64,000 nt of DNA from Mytilisepta virgata (GCA_028015205.1 CM051518.1:28710501-28774500), one strand, 5' to 3'. Counted from the first letter of the stretch, positions 10,046-24,297 are shown. Made by a program: numbers and translations. Notes: a model not told the origin generated them from the letters alone.

Positions 10046-11872
10046 ATTATTATTATTATTATTCTTCTTCTTTTCCGCGGTCACTATAACAAAAGTGTCG
10101 CGACATATCTTTACGATACTTGGTACCATTATTCGGTCATACTCTGACTCGCTTTGACTGACCCTGCGAAACCGATCTATTTTTAGTAACGGAGTTATCT
10201 GCCCGACATTCAAAAACCTTGTGTGCAGATAAACTCAGAAACCGTAACCGTTATCAAAAATCTGAAGTGGGGGAAATGTTGCTAGACTCCTGGTCATGAT
10301 TCGTCACGCAAAAAAAAACATTTCGATTAACTTCCTAGTTACGCGTTTTTGACTCGAAAAGTGTCGCGACTCGTCAATTTTTTTTTCTTCAAAACGGTTA
10401 GTCCTAGAGACTTGGGACCTTCACCAATCATCCTGGATGACATATGTTGCATTCAAAAATGTCAAGGTCAAAGGTCAAATCTCAAGGTCAGAGGTCATGG
10501 TACACCTTGTTATCAGGTTAACTCAAAAACCATACAAAATTTAAGCAGACATGTAATGGGGAAAATACTTGTCTCATTTAGACCTTTATTTGATATAAAG
10601 GGTCGAACCATGTACGACAAACGGTTTTCGAGTTATAGCCCTTAACACGTTTCGGCTAAATGGTTTTTGGTCTATAACTTGAAAATGGTTCGAGATAACA
10701 TAGTAAATATATGGGTTATTGGTGACCGTCAACTTATTCCCTTCAATTTAAAATCAAACTCGATTGGCTAATGGCGGCCATTTTCAAAATGGCCGACACT
10801 GTAAACAGTTTTTGTGGAAAAGCACGTAAACCGTACAAAATTGAAGCAGACAATACATGGGAAAATTGTTCGTCACGTCGAAATCTACAAAAAAGTCTTC
10901 AGGACCGAAACCGTAAGTTCTACGATGACTCCTTAAAGAGTTACTGCCCCTGACGTATGTTTGTTTTATACTATATCTCGAAAACCATTATAGATATGAA
11001 GAAAATGTTAATACAAAAAAAGATCAGTTACAAAAGATCTACATTTTAGTACCAAGGTCAAAAGTCAGATATCAAGGTCATCCAAAAAGCCCTTACAACC
11101 GATGGAAAAATACCTAGCAACCATATATATTTATGTTCAGGATCATATTATAGAGCCATAGAGGTCAAAATGGAAGGTCAAGGGTCAAGGTCATCCAAAA
11201 AGTCCTTAGTAACCGACGGAAAAGTACCTAGCAACCATATATATTTATGCTGAGGATCATATTATAGAGCCATAGAGGTTAAAATTGAAGGTCAAGAATC
11301 AAGGTCATTGAAAAAGTCCTTAGCAACCGATGGAAAAGTACCTAGCAACCATATATATTTATGCTCAGGATCATATTATAGAGCCATAGAGGTCAAAATG
11401 GAAGGTCAAAATCAAGGTCATTGAAAAAGTCCTTAGCAACCGATGGAAAAGTACCTAGCAACCATATATATTTCTGTTCAGAATCCTGTTTTAGAGCTGT
11501 AGAGGTAAAAATGGAAGGTCAAGGGTCAAGGTCAATGAAAAAGTCCTTAGCAACCGATAGAAAAGTACCTAGCAACCATATATATTTATGTTCAGGACCC
11601 TATTTTAGAGCTGTAGAGATCAAAATGGAAGGTCATGGTCAAGGTCATAGAAAAAGTCATTAGCAACCGATGTAAAAGTACCTAGCAACCATATATATCT
11701 ATGTTCAGGAACCTCTTTCAGAGCTGTAGAGGTCAAATCAAAGGTCAATGGTCAAGGTCATGGTGACAGAGTCCTATATTTTGACTAATATCCTTAGCAA
11801 CTGAGGATTAAAAGGTCAATTTGACACGGGAAAGACCTTGCAATTGTTCTCTGAACAATTGTCTTTTTAATT
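10046..11872 (+). mobile_element. Non-autonomous Helentron, family A, copy A4 (headless)
   Basis: The body follows the A3 tail through a run of ATT units with no hairpin. It has six minisatellite copies and an intact A-type tail hairpin. The proposed head is the orphan at 8121, which would make A3 an insertion into A4. Confidence 0.78.
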
Positions 11873-13700
11873 ATTATTATTATTATTATTCTTCTTCTTT
11901 TCCGCGGTCTCTATAACAAAAGTGTCGCGACATATCTTTACGATACTTGGTACCATTATTCGGTCATACTCTGACTCGCTTTGACTGACCCTGCGAAACC
12001 GATCTATTTTTAGTAACGGAGTTATCTGCCCGACATTCAAAAACCTTGTGTGCAGATAAACTCAGAAACCGTAACCGTTATCAAAAATCTGAAGCGGGGG
12101 AAATGTTGCTAGACTCCTGGTCATGATTCGTCACGCAAAAAAAAACATTTCGATCAACTTCCTAGTTACGCGTTTTTGACTCGAAAAGTGCCGCGACTCG
12201 TCAAATTTTTTTTCTTCAAAACGGTAAGTCCTAGAGACTTGGGACCTTCACCAATCATCCTGGATGACATATGTTGCATTCAAAAATGTCAAGGTCAAAG
12301 GTCAAATCTCAAGGTCAGAGGTCATGGTACACCTTGTTATCAGGTTAACTCAAAAACCATAAAAAATTTAAGCAGACATGTAAAGGGGAAAATACTTGTC
12401 TCATTTAGACCTTTATTTGATATAAAATGTCGAACCCTGTACGACAAACGGTTTTCGAGTTATAGCCCTTAACGCGTTTCGGCTAAATGGTTTTTGGCCT
12501 ATAACTTGAAAATGGTTCGAGATAACATAGTAAACATATGGGTTATTGGTGACCGTCAACTTATTCCCTTCAATTTAAAATCAAACTCGATTGGCTAATG
12601 GCGGCCATTTTCAAAATGGCCGACACTGTAAACAGTTTTTCTGGAAAAGCACGTAAACCGTACAAAATTGAAGCAGACAATACATGGGAAAATTGTTCGT
12701 CACGTCGAAATCTACAAAAAAGTCTTCAGGACCGAAACCGTAAGTTCTACGATGACTCCTTAAAGAGTTACTGCCCCTGACGTATGTTTGTTTTATACTA
12801 TATCTCGAAAACCATTATAGATATGAAGAAAATGTTAATACAAAAAAAGATCAGTTACAAAAGATCTACATTTTAGTACCAAGGTCAAAAGTCAGATATC
12901 AAGGTCATCCAAAAAGCCCTTAGCAACCGATGGAAAAGTACCTAGCAACCATATATATTTATGTTCAGGATCATATTATAGAGCCATAGAGGTCAAAGTG
13001 GAAGGTCAAGGGTCAAGGTCATCGAAAAAGTCCTTAGTAACCGACGGAAAAGTACCTAGCAACCATATATATTTATGCTGAGGATCATATTATAGAGCCA
13101 TAGAGGTCAAAATTGAAGGTCAAGGATCAAGGTCATTGAAAAAGTCCTTAGCAACCGATGGAAAAGTACCTAGTAACCATATATATTTATGCTCAGGATC
13201 ATATTATAGAGCCATAGAGGTCAAAGTGGAAGGTCAAGGGTCAAGGTCATCGAAAAAGTCCTTAGTAACCGACGGAAAAGTACCTAGCAACCATATATAT
13301 TTATGCTGAGGATCATATTATAGAGCCATAGAGGTCAAAATGGAAGGTCAAGGGTCAAGGTCAATGAAAAAGTCCTGAGCAACCGATAGAAAAGTACCTA
13401 GCAACCATATATATTTATGTTCAGGACCCTATTTTAGAGCTGTAGAGATCAAAATGGAAGGTCATGGTCAAGGTCATAGAAAAAGTCATTAGCAACCGAT
13501 GTAAAAGTACCTAGCAACCATATATATCTATGTTCAGGAACCTCTTTCAGAGCTGTAGAGGTCAAATCAAAGGTCAATGGTCAAGGTCATGGTGACAGAG
13601 TCCTATATTTTGACTAATATCCTTAGCAACTGAGGATTAAAAGGTCAATTTGACACGGGAAAGACCTTGCAATTGTTCTCTGAACAATTGTCTTTTTATT
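11873..13700 (+). mobile_element. Non-autonomous Helentron, family A, copy A5 (headless)
   Basis: There are six minisatellite copies, but the fourth is a second copy of the GCTGAGG variant in place of the usual TTCTGTTCAGAATCC variant, a sign of unequal exchange inside the array (about 13205-13330). The tail reads CTTTTTATTATT, lacking the usual AA before TT. The proposed head is the orphan at 8069. Confidence 0.78.
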
Positions 13701-15516
13701 ATTATTCTTCTTCTTTTCCGCGGTCACTATAACAAAAGTGTCGCGACATATCTTTACGATACTTGGTACCATTATTCGGTCATACTCTGACTCGCTTTGA
13801 CTGACCCTGCGAAACCGATCTATTTTTAGTAACGGAGTTATCTGCCCGACATTCAAAAACCTTGTGTGCAGATAAACTCAGAAACCGTAACCGTTATCAA
13901 AAATCTGAAGCGGGGGAAATGTTGCTAGACTCCTGGTCATGATTCGTCACGCAAAAAAAAACATTTCGATCAACTTCCTAGTTACACGTTTTTGACTCGA
14001 AAAGTGTCGCAACTCGTCAAATTTTTTTTCTTCAAAACGGTTAGTCCTAGAGACTTGGGACCTTCACCAATCATCCTGGATGACATATGTTGCATTCAAA
14101 AATGTCAAGGTCAAAGGTCAAATCTCAAGGTCAGAGGTCATGGTACACCTTGTTATCAGGTTAACTCAAAAACCATACAAAATTTAAGCAGACATGTAAT
14201 GGGGAAAATACTTGTCTCATTTAGACCTTTATTTGATATAAAGGGTCGAACCCTGTACGACAAACGGTTTTCGAGTTATAGCCCTTAACGCGTTTCGGCT
14301 AAATGGTTTTTGGCCTATAACTTGAAAATGGTTCGAGATAACATAGTAAACATATGGGTTATTGGTGACCGTCAACTTATTCCCTTCAATTTAAAATCAA
14401 ACTCGATTGGCTAATGGCGGCCATTTTCAAAATGGCCGACACTGTAAACAGTTTTTGTGGAAAAGCACGTAAACCATACAAAATTGAAGCAGACAATACA
14501 TGGGAAAATTGTTCGTCACGTCGAAATCTACGAAAAAGTCTTCAGGACCGAAACCGTAAGTTCTACGATGACTCCTTAAAGAGTTACTGCCCCTGACGTA
14601 TGTTTGTTTTATACTATATCTCGAAAACCATTATAGATATGAAGAAAATGTTAATACAAAAAAAGATCAGTTACAAAAGATCTACATTTTAGTACCAAGG
14701 TCAAAAGTCAGATATCAAGGTCATCCAAAAAGCCCTTAGCAACCGATGGAAAAGTACCTAGCAACCATATATATTTATGTTCAGGATCATATTATAGAGC
14801 CATAGAGGTCAAACTGGAAGGTCAAGGGTCAAGGTCATCGAAAAAGTCCTTAGTAACCGACGGAAAAGTACCTAGCAACCATATATATTTCTGCTGAGGA
14901 TCATATTATAGAGCCATAGAGGTCAAAATTGAAGGTCAAGGATCAAGGTCATTGAAAAAGTCCTTAGCAACCGATGGAAAAGTACCTAGCAACCATATAT
15001 ATTTATGCTCAGGATCATATTATAGAGCCATAGAGGTCAAAATGGAAGGTCAAAATCAAGGTCATTGAAAAAGTCCTTAGCAACCGATGGAAAAGTACCT
15101 AGCAACCATATATATTTCTGTTCAGAATCCTGTTTTAGAGCTGTAGAGGTGAAAATGAAAGGTCAAGGGTCAAGGTCAATGAAAAAGTCCTTAGCAACCG
15201 ATAGAAAAGTACCTAGCAACCATATATATTTATGTTCAGGACCCTATTTTAGAGCTGTAGAGATCAAAATGGAAGGTCATGGTCAAGGTCATAGAAAAAG
15301 TCATTAGCAACCGATGTAAAAGTACCTAGCAACCATATATATCTATGTTCAGGAACCTCTTTCAGAGCTGTAGAGGTCAAACCAAAGGTCAATGGTCAAG
15401 GTCATGGTGACAGAGTCCTATATTTTGACTAATATCCTTAGCAACTGAGGATTAAAAGGTCAATTTGACACGGGAAAGACCTTGCAATTGTTCTCTGAAC
15501 AATTGTCTTTTTAATT
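13701..15516 (+). mobile_element. Non-autonomous Helentron, family A, copy A6 (headless)
   Basis: The unit carries private variants shared with A8: GTGTCGCAACTCG, GTAAACCATAC, ATCTACGAAAAAG and GAGGTCAAACCAAAGG. There are six minisatellite copies. No head in the window is left to pair with it, so its head should lie left of position 1 if the nesting model holds. Confidence 0.78.
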
Positions 15517-17387
15517 AAGGTCTTTCCCACTACAGTGGAAAGACCTTATTGTATTTCTTCTGATTATTATTATTATTATTCTTCTTTTCCGCGGTCACTA
15601 TAACAAAAGTGTCGCGACATATCTTTACGATACTTGGTACCATTATTCGGTCATACTCTGACTCGCTTTGACTGACCCTGCGAAACCGATCTATTTTTAG
15701 TAATGGAGTTATCTGCCCGACATTCAAAAACCTTGTTTGCAGATAAACTCAGAAACCGTAACCGTTATCAAAAATCTGAAGTGGGGAAAATGTTGCTAGA
15801 CTTCTGGTCATGATTCGTCACGCAAAAAAAAACATTTCGATCAACTTCCTAGTTACGCGTTTTTGACTCGAAAAGTGTCGCGACTCATCAAATTTTTTTT
15901 CTTCAAAACGGTTAGTCCTAGAGACTTGGGACCTTCACCAATCATCCTGGATGACATATGTTGCATTCAAAAATGTCAAGGTCAAAGGTCAAATCTCAAG
16001 GTCAGAGGTCATGGTACACCTTGTTATCAGGTTAACTCAAAAACCATACAAAATTTAAGCAGACATGTAATGGGGAAAATACTTGTCTCATTTAGACCTT
16101 TATTTGATATAAAGGGCCGAACCCTGTACGACAAACGGTTTTCGAGTTATAGCCCTTAACGCGTTTCGGCTAAATGGTTTTTGGCCTATAACTTGAAAAT
16201 GGTTCGAGATAACATAGTAAACATATGGGTTATTGGTGACTGTCAACTTATTCCCTTCAATTTAAAATCAAACTCGATTGGCTAATGGCGGCCATTTTCA
16301 AAATGGCCGACACTGTAAACAGTTTTTGTGGAAAAGCACGTAAACCGTACAAAATTGAAGCAGACAATACATGGGAAAATTGTTCGTCACGTCGAAATCT
16401 ACAAAAAAGTCTTCAGGACCGAAACCGTAAGTTCTACGATGACTCCTTAAAGAGTTACTGCCCCTGACGTATGTTTGTTTTATACTATATCTCGAAAACC
16501 ATTATAGATATGAAGAAAATGTTAATATAAAAAAAGATCAGTTACAAAAGATCTACATTTTAGTACCAAGGTCAAAAGTCAGATATCAAGGTCATCCAAA
16601 AAGCCCTTAGCAACCGATGGAAAAGTACCTAGCAACCATATATATTTATGTTCAGGATCATATTATAGAGCCATAAAGGTCAAAATGGAAGGTCAAGGGT
16701 CAAGGTCATCGAAAAAGTCCTTAGTAACCGACGGAAAAGTACCTAGCAACCATATATATTTATGCTGAGGATCATATTACAGAGCCATAGAGGTCAAAAT
16801 TGAAGGTCAAGGATCAAGGTCATTGAAAAAGTCCTTAGCAACCGATGGAAAAGTACCTAGCAACCAAATATATTTATGCTCAGGATCATATTATAGAGCC
16901 ATAGAGGTCAAAATGGAAGGTCAAAATCAAGGTCATTGAAAAAGTCCTTAGCAACCGATGGAAAAGTACCTAGCAACCATATATATTTCTGTTCAGAATC
17001 CTGTTTTAGAGCTGTAGAGGTGAAAATGGAAGGTCAAGGGTCAAGGTCAATGAAAAAGTCCTTAGCAACCGATAGAAAAGTACCTAGCAACCATATATAT
17101 TGATGTTCAGGACCCTATTTTAGAGCTGTAGAGATCAAAATGGAAGGTCATGGTCAAGGTCATAGAAAAAGTCATTAGCAACCGATGTAAAAGTACCTAG
17201 CAACCATATATATCTATGTTCAGGAACCTCTTTCAGAGCTGTAGAGGTCAAATCAAAGGTCAATGGTCAAGGTCATGGTGACAGAGTCCTATATTTTGAC
17301 TAATATCCTTAGCAACTGAGGATTAAAAGGTCAATTTGACACGGGAAAGACCTTGCAATTGTTCTCTGAACAATTGTCTTTTTAATT
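15517..17387 (+). mobile_element. Non-autonomous Helentron, family A, copy A7 (with head)
   Basis: The head is at 15517-15547 with six ATT units, followed by a normal A body and six minisatellite copies. It sits between A6 and A8, which share private variants that A7 lacks. Confidence 0.78.
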
Positions 17388-19203
17388 ATTATTCTTCTTC
17401 TTTTCCGCGGTCACTATAACAAAAGTGTCGCGACATATCTTTACGATACTTGGTACCATTATTCGGTCATACTCTGACTCGCTTTGACTGACCCTGCGAA
17501 ACCGATCTATTTTTAGTAACGGAGTTATCTGCCCGACATTCAAAAACCTTGTGTGCAGATAAACTCAGAAACCGTAACCGTTATCAAAAATCTGAAGCGG
17601 GGGAAATGTTGCTAGACTCCTGGTCATGATTCGTCACGCAAAAAAAAACATTTCGATCAACTTCCTAGTTACGCGTTTTTGACTCGAAAAGTGTCGCAAC
17701 TCGTCAAATTTTTTTTCTTCAAAACGGTTAGTCCTAGAGACTTGGGACCTTCACCAATCATCCTGGATGACATATGTTGCATTCAAAAATGTCAAGGTCA
17801 AAGGTCAAATCTCAAGGTCAGAGGTCATGGTACACCTTGTTATCAGGTTAACTCAAAAACCATACAAAATTTAAGCAGACATGTAATGGGGAAAATACTT
17901 GTCTCATTTAGACCTTTATTTGATATAAAGGGTCGAACCCTGTACGACAAACGGTTTTCGAGTTATAGCCCTTAACGCGTTTCGGCTAAATGGTTTTTGG
18001 CCTATAACTTGAAAATGGTTCGAGATAACATAGTAAACATATGGGTTATTGGTGACCGTCAACTTATTCCCTTCAATTTAAAATCAAACTCGATTGGCTA
18101 ATGGCGGCCATTTTCAAAATGGCCGACACTGTAAACAGTTTTTGTGGAAAAGCACGTAAACCATACAAAATTGAAGCAGACAATACATGGGAAAATTGTT
18201 CGTCACGTCGAAATCTACGAAAAAGTCTTCAGGACCGAAACCGTAAGTTCTACGATGACTCCTTAAAGAGTTACTGCCCCTGACGTATGTTTGTTTTATA
18301 CTATATCTCGAAAACCATTATAGATATGAAGAAAATGTTAATACAAAAAAAGATCAGTTACAAAAGATCTACATTTTAGTACCAAGGTCAAAAGTCAGAT
18401 ATCAAGGTCATCCAAAAAGCCCTTAGCAACCGATGGAAAAGTACCTAGCAACCATATATATTTATGTTCAGGATCATATTATAGAGCCATAGAGGTCAAA
18501 ATGGAAGGTCAAGGGTCAAGGTCATCGAAAAAGTCCTTAGTAACCGACGGAAAAGTACCTAGCAACCATATATATTTATGCTGAGGATCATATTATAGAG
18601 CCATAGAGGTCAAAATTGAAGGTCAAGGATCAAGGTCATTGAAAAAGTCCTTAGCAACCGATGGAAAAGTACCTAGCAACCATATATATTTATGCTCAGG
18701 ATCATATTATAGAGCCATAGAGGTCAAAATGGAAGGTCAAAATCAAGGTCATTGAAAAAGTCCTTAGCAACCGATGGAAAAGTACCTAGCAACCATATAT
18801 ATTTCTGTTCAGAATCCTGTTTTAGAGCTGTAGAGGTGAAAATGGAAGGTCAAGGGTCAAGGTCAATGAAAAAGTCCTTAGCAACCGATAGAAAAGTACC
18901 TAGCAACCATATATATTTATGTTCAGGACCCTATTTTAGAGCTGTAGAGATCAAAATGGAAGGTCATGGTCAAGGTCATAGAAAAAGTCATTAGCAACCG
19001 ATGTAAAAGTACCTAGCAACCATATATATCTATGTTCAGGAACCTCTTTCAGAGCTGTAGAGGTCAAACCAAAGGTCAATGGTCAAGGTCATGGTGACAG
19101 AGTCCTATATTTTGACTAATATCCTTAGCAACTGAGGATTAAAAGGTCAATTTGACACGGGAAAGACCTTGCAATTGTTCTCTGAACAATTGTCTTTTTA
19201 ATT
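17388..19203 (+). mobile_element. Non-autonomous Helentron, family A, copy A8 (headless)
   Basis: The body starts at ATTATTCTTC after the A7 tail. It is near-identical to A6, including the four private variants, and has six minisatellite copies. No head in the window can be assigned to it. Confidence 0.78.
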
Positions 19204-19264
19204 AAGGTCTTTCCCACTACAGTGGAAAGACCTTATTGTATTTCTTCTGATTATTATTATTATT
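19204..19264 (+). repeat. Orphan family A head
   Basis: The hairpin at 19204-19234 with the ATTG (A-type) continuation and ATT units is interrupted by the head of C1. Its proposed body is the headless A9 that follows the C1 tail. Confidence 0.75.
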
Positions 19265-20825
19265 AAGGTCTTTCCCACTACAGTGGAAAGACCTTACTGT
19301 ATTTCTTCTGATTATTATTATTATTGTTCTTCTTTTCTGCCATCAATTGACGAAAAGTGTCTTGACATATCTTTTCGATACTTGGTACCATTATTTGGTC
19401 ATACCGGTACTCGCCTTGACCGACCCTGTGAAACCGATCTATTTTTAGTAACGGAGTTATCTGCCCCAGACCGGAAAACCTTGTGCACAGATCTCCTCCT
19501 AAACCATAACCTGTATCAAAAATCTGAAGTGTGGAAAATGTTGCTGGACTCCTGGCAACATGTCATCACTCAAAAAAAAAAATTTCGATCAACTTCCTGG
19601 TTACGCGTTTTTGACTCGAAAAGTGTCGCGACTCGTCAAATTTTTTTCTTCAAAACGGTAAGTCCTAGAGACTTGGAACCTTCACCAATCATCCTGGATG
19701 ACGTATGTTGCATTCAAAAATGTCAAGGTCAAAGGTCAAATCTCAAGGTCAGAGGTCATGGTACACCTTGTTATCAGGTTAACTCAAAAACCATACAAAA
19801 TTTATGCAGACATGTAATGGGGAAAATACTTGTCTAATTTAGACCTTTATTTCATATAAGGGTCGAACCCTGTAAGACAAACGGTTTTCGAGTTATAGCC
19901 CTTAACGCGTTTCGGCTAAATGGTTTTTGGCCTATAACTTGAAAATGGTTCGAGATAACATAGTAAACATATGGGTTATTGGTGACCGTCAACTTATTCC
20001 CTTCAATTTAAAATCAAACTTGATTGGCTAATGGCGGCCATTTTCAAAATGGCCGACACTGTAAACAGTTTTTGTAGAAAAACACGTAAACCGTACAAAA
20101 TTGAAGCAGACAATACATGGGAAAATTGTTCGTCACGTCGAAATCTACAAAAAAGTCTTCAGGACCGAAACCGTAAAACTTGTCGTTTTTGAGTTATTGC
20201 ACTTCATTCGTATGTTAAAACTTGTTTTTGGCTTATAACTTTTAAACCGTAACAGATACTATAATAAACATGTATACTTAAAATGTTCCTTTTGTAAAAA
20301 CCTACAGTTTGAGTCCAAGAAGTGTATGATTCGGTTGAACAGTTTCAAAATGGCGGTCAAAACAAGTTTCGCAAAACATGTTTTTTGCCAATAACTTGAA
20401 AACCGTATTAGATAGTATAGTAAACATGTATACTTAAATGAATCAGTATGCAAAGACCTACAATTTGAGTCAAAGGTCAAAGATCATGGATCAAGGTCAT
20501 TCCCTAGCAACAAGGTAACGTTTATGAAAAGTCCATAGCAACCATATGTATTCTTAACCAACACTACCTTCTGAGTTTAGAATTAAGTTTTATAACCGGA
20601 AGTGACCTTCTGTCCATAGCAACCGACAAAGTCCTTAACAACCATACTTTTTCTGACACTAGGCCCCTTGATCTTTATTCTGGAACCTATATGATAATTA
20701 TTGACAACATTTTATCGTAAACAAAATGACTCAGTTGTCTTAAGTATTTGTATGGGACACCATAACACTAACTAGAGACGGGGAAAGACCTCACATTTGT
20801 TCTCTGAACAAATGACTTTTTAATT
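19265..20825 (+). mobile_element. Non-autonomous Helentron, family C, copy C1 (with head)
   Basis: The head at 19265-19295 has ACTG after the stem, then ATTATTATTGTTCTTC and a body beginning CTGCCATCAATTGACG. There is no 115-bp minisatellite. The 3' half has a segment absent from B (GTTTCAAAATGGCGGTC near 20342), and the tail is the CATTTGTTC/GAACAAATG type. A frame of about 180 codons starts in the head and runs into the body, but its sequence gives no recognisable protein. It shares variants with C4 (AACCTGTATC, CATCACTC). Confidence 0.78.
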
Positions 20826-22752
20826 ATTATTATTATTCTTCTTCTTTTCCGCGGTCACTATAACAAAAGTGTCGCGACATATCTTTACGATACTTGGTAC
20901 CATTATTCGGTCATACTCTGACTCGCTTTGACTGACCCTGCGAAACCGATCTATTTTTAGTAACGGAGTTATCTGCCCGACATTCAAAAACCTTGCGTGC
21001 AGATAAACTCAGAAACCGTAACCGTTATCAAAAATCTGAAGCGGGGGAAATGTTGCTAGACTCCTGGTCATGATTCGTCACGCAAAAAAAACATTTCGAT
21101 CAACTTCCTAGTTACGCGTTTTTGACTCGAAAAGTGTCGCGACTCGTCAAATTTTTTTTCTTCAAAACGGTTAGTCCTAGAGACTTGGGACCTTCACCAA
21201 TCATCCTGGATGACATATGTTGCATTCAAAAATGTCAAGGTCAAAGGTCAAATCTCAAGGTCAGAGGTCATGGTACACCTTGTTATCAGGTTAACTCAAA
21301 AACCATACAAAATTTAAGCAGACATGTAATGGGGAAAATACTTGTCTCATTTAGACCTTTATTTGATATAAAGGGTCGAACCCTGTACGACAAACGGTTT
21401 TCGAGTTATAGCCCTTAACGCGTTTCGGCTAAATGGTTTTTGGCCTATAACTTGAAAATGGTTCGAGATAACATACTAAACATATGGGTTATTGGTGACC
21501 GTCAACTTATTCCCTTCAATTTAAAATCAAACTCGATTGGCTAATGGCGGCCATTTTCAAAATGGCCGACACTGTAAACAGTTTTTGTGGAAAAGCACGT
21601 AAACCGTACAAAATTGAAGCAGACAATACATGGGAAAATTGTTCGTCACGTCGAAATCTACAAAAAAGTCTTCAGGACCGAAACCGTAAGTTCTACGATG
21701 ACTCCTTAAAGAGTTACTGCCCCTGACGTATGTTTGTTTTATACTATATCTCGAAAACCATTATAGATATGAAGAAAATGTTAATACAAAAAAAGATCAG
21801 TTACAAAAGATCTACATTTTAGTACCAAGGTCAAAAGTCAGATATCAAGGTCATCCAAAAAGCCCTTAGCAACCGATGGAAAAGTACCTAGCAACCATAT
21901 ATATTTATGTTCAGGATCATATTATAGAGCCATAGAGGTCAAAATGGAAGGTCAAGGGTCAAGATCATCGAAAAAGTCCTTAGTAACCGACGGAAAAGTA
22001 CCTAGCAACCATATATATTTATGCTGAGGATCATATTATAGAGCCATAGAGGTCAAAATTGAAGGTCAAGGATCAAGGTCATTGAAAAAGTCCTTAGCAA
22101 CCGATGGAAAAGTACCTAGCAACCATATATATTTATGCTCAGGATCATATTATAGAGCCATAGAGGTCAAAATGGAAGGTCAAAATCAAGGTCATTGAAA
22201 AAGTCCTTAGCAACCGATGGAAAAGTACCTAGCAACCATATATATTTCTGTTCAGGACTCTATTTTACAGCTGTAGAGATCAAAATGGAAGGTCAAGGTC
22301 ATCGAAAAAGCCCATAGCAACCGATTGAAAAGTACCTAGCAACCATATATATTTATGTTCAGAATCCTGATTTAGAGCTGCAGAGGTGAAAATGGAAGGT
22401 CAAGGGTCAAGGTCAATGAAAAAGTCCTTAGCAACCGATAGAAAAGTACCTAGCAACCATATATATTTATGTTCAGGACCCTATTTTAGAGCTGTAGAGA
22501 TCAAAATGGAAGGTCATGGTCAAGGTCATAGAAAAAGTCATTAGCAACCGATGTAAAAGTACCTAGCAACCATATATATCTATGTTCAGGAACCTCTTTC
22601 AGAGCTGTAGAGGTCAAATCAAAGGTCAATGGTCAAGGGCATGGTGACAGAGTCCTATATTTTGACTAATATCCTTAGCAACTGAGGATTAAAAGGTCAA
22701 TTTGACACGGGAAAGACCTTGCAATTGTTCTCTGAACAATTGTCTTTTTATT
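20826..22752 (+). mobile_element. Non-autonomous Helentron, family A, copy A9 (headless)
   Basis: The body directly follows the C1 tail. There are seven minisatellite copies, including a hybrid unit near 22240-22310 with TTCTGTTCAGGACTC. The tail reads CTTTTTATT as in A5. It pairs with the orphan A head at 19204, with C1 sitting inside it. Confidence 0.78.
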
Positions 22753-22761
22753 ATTATTATT

Positions 22762-22886
22762 AAGGTCTTTCCCACTACAGTGGAAAGACCTTATTGTATT
22801 TCTTCTGATTATTATTATTATTATTAAGGTCTTTCCCACTACAGTGGAAAGACCTTATTGTATTTCTTCTGATTATTATTATTATT
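22762..22886 (+). repeat. Two orphan family A heads
   Basis: The hairpins at 22762-22792 and 22826-22856 both have the ATTG continuation and are each followed by ATT units and then another head. They remain unpaired within the window, so their bodies are expected to the right of 64000 if nothing has been lost. Confidence 0.72.
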
Positions 22887-24294
22887 AAGGTCTTTCCCTT
22901 TGCAGAAGGAAAGACCTTACTGTATTTCTTATGATTATTATTATTATTATTTTTTTTTTTCTGCCGCAGATGTCAAAAAAGTGTCGCGACCTATCATTAC
23001 GAAACTTAGTACTATTAAACGACACTACTTGGGCTCGACTTGAGTCGGCCTGCGAAACCGATCTATTTTTAGTAACGGAGTTATCTGCCCCAGACCGTAA
23101 AACCTTGTTTGCAGATTAACTCAAAAACCGTAACCGTTATCAAAAATCTGAAGTGGGGAAAATGTTACTCAACTCCTGGACATGATTCGTCATGCAAAAA
23201 AAAATGTTCTGATCGACTTCCTGGTTACGCGTTTTTGACCCGAAAAGTGTCGCGACACGTCAAATTTTTTTTCTTCAAAACGGTAAGTCCTAGAGACTTG
23301 GGACCTTCACCAATCATCCTGGATGACATATGTTGCATTCAAAAATGTCAAGGTCAAAGTTCAAATCTCAAGGTCAGAGGTCATGGTACACCTTGTTATC
23401 AGGTTAACTCAAAAACCATACAAAATTTAAGCAGACATGTAATGGGGAAAATACTTGTCTCATTTAGACCTTTATTTGATATAAGGGTCGAACCCTGTAC
23501 GACAAACGGTTTTCGAGTTATAGCCCTTAACGCGTTTCGGCTAAATGGTTTTTGGCCTATAACTTGAAAATGGTTCGAGATAACATAGTAAACATATGGG
23601 TTATTGGTGACCGTCAACTTATTCCCTTCAATTTAAAATCAAACTTGATTGGCTAATGGCGGCCATTTTCAAAATGGCCGACACTGTAAACAGTTTTTGT
23701 GGAAAAGCACGTAAACAGTACAAAATTGAAGCAGACAATACATGGGAAAATTGTTCGTCATGTCGAAATCTACAAAAAAGTCTTCAGGACCGAAACCGTA
23801 AAACTTGTCGTTTTTGAGTTATTGCACTTGATTTGTATGTTAAAACTGGTTTTTTGCTTATAACTTGAAAACCGTATTAGATAGTATAGTAAACATGTAT
23901 ACTTAAATGAATCAGTATGCAAAGACCTACAATTTGAGTCAAAGGTCAAAGGTCATGGGTCAAGGTCATTCCCTAGCAACAAGGTAACGTTAATGAAAAG
24001 TCCATAGCAACCATATATACTCTTAACCAACACTACCTTCTGAGTTTAGAATTAAGTTTTATAACCGGAAGTGACCTTCTGTCCATAGCAACCGACAAAG
24101 TCCTTAACAACCATACTTTTTCTGACACTAGGCCCCTTGATCTTTATTCTGGAACCTATATGATAACTATTGGCAACATTTTATCGTAAACAAAATGACT
24201 CAATTGTCTTAAGTATTTGTATAGGACACCATAACACTAACTAGAGACGGGGAAAGACCTCACATTTGTTCTCTGAACAAATGACTTTTTAATT
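22887..24294 (+). mobile_element. Non-autonomous Helentron, family B, copy B2 (with head)
   Basis: The family B head (22887-22918) has the same 11-bp stem but a different apex (CTTTGCAGAA) and the spacer TTATGATT instead of TTCTGATT. The same head precedes the autonomous element at 28152, tying family B to it. The body starts CTGCCGCAGATGTC. One copy of the 104-bp motif that is tandemly amplified in the autonomous element lies near 23995-24100. Confidence 0.8.
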
Positions 24295-24297
24295 ATT

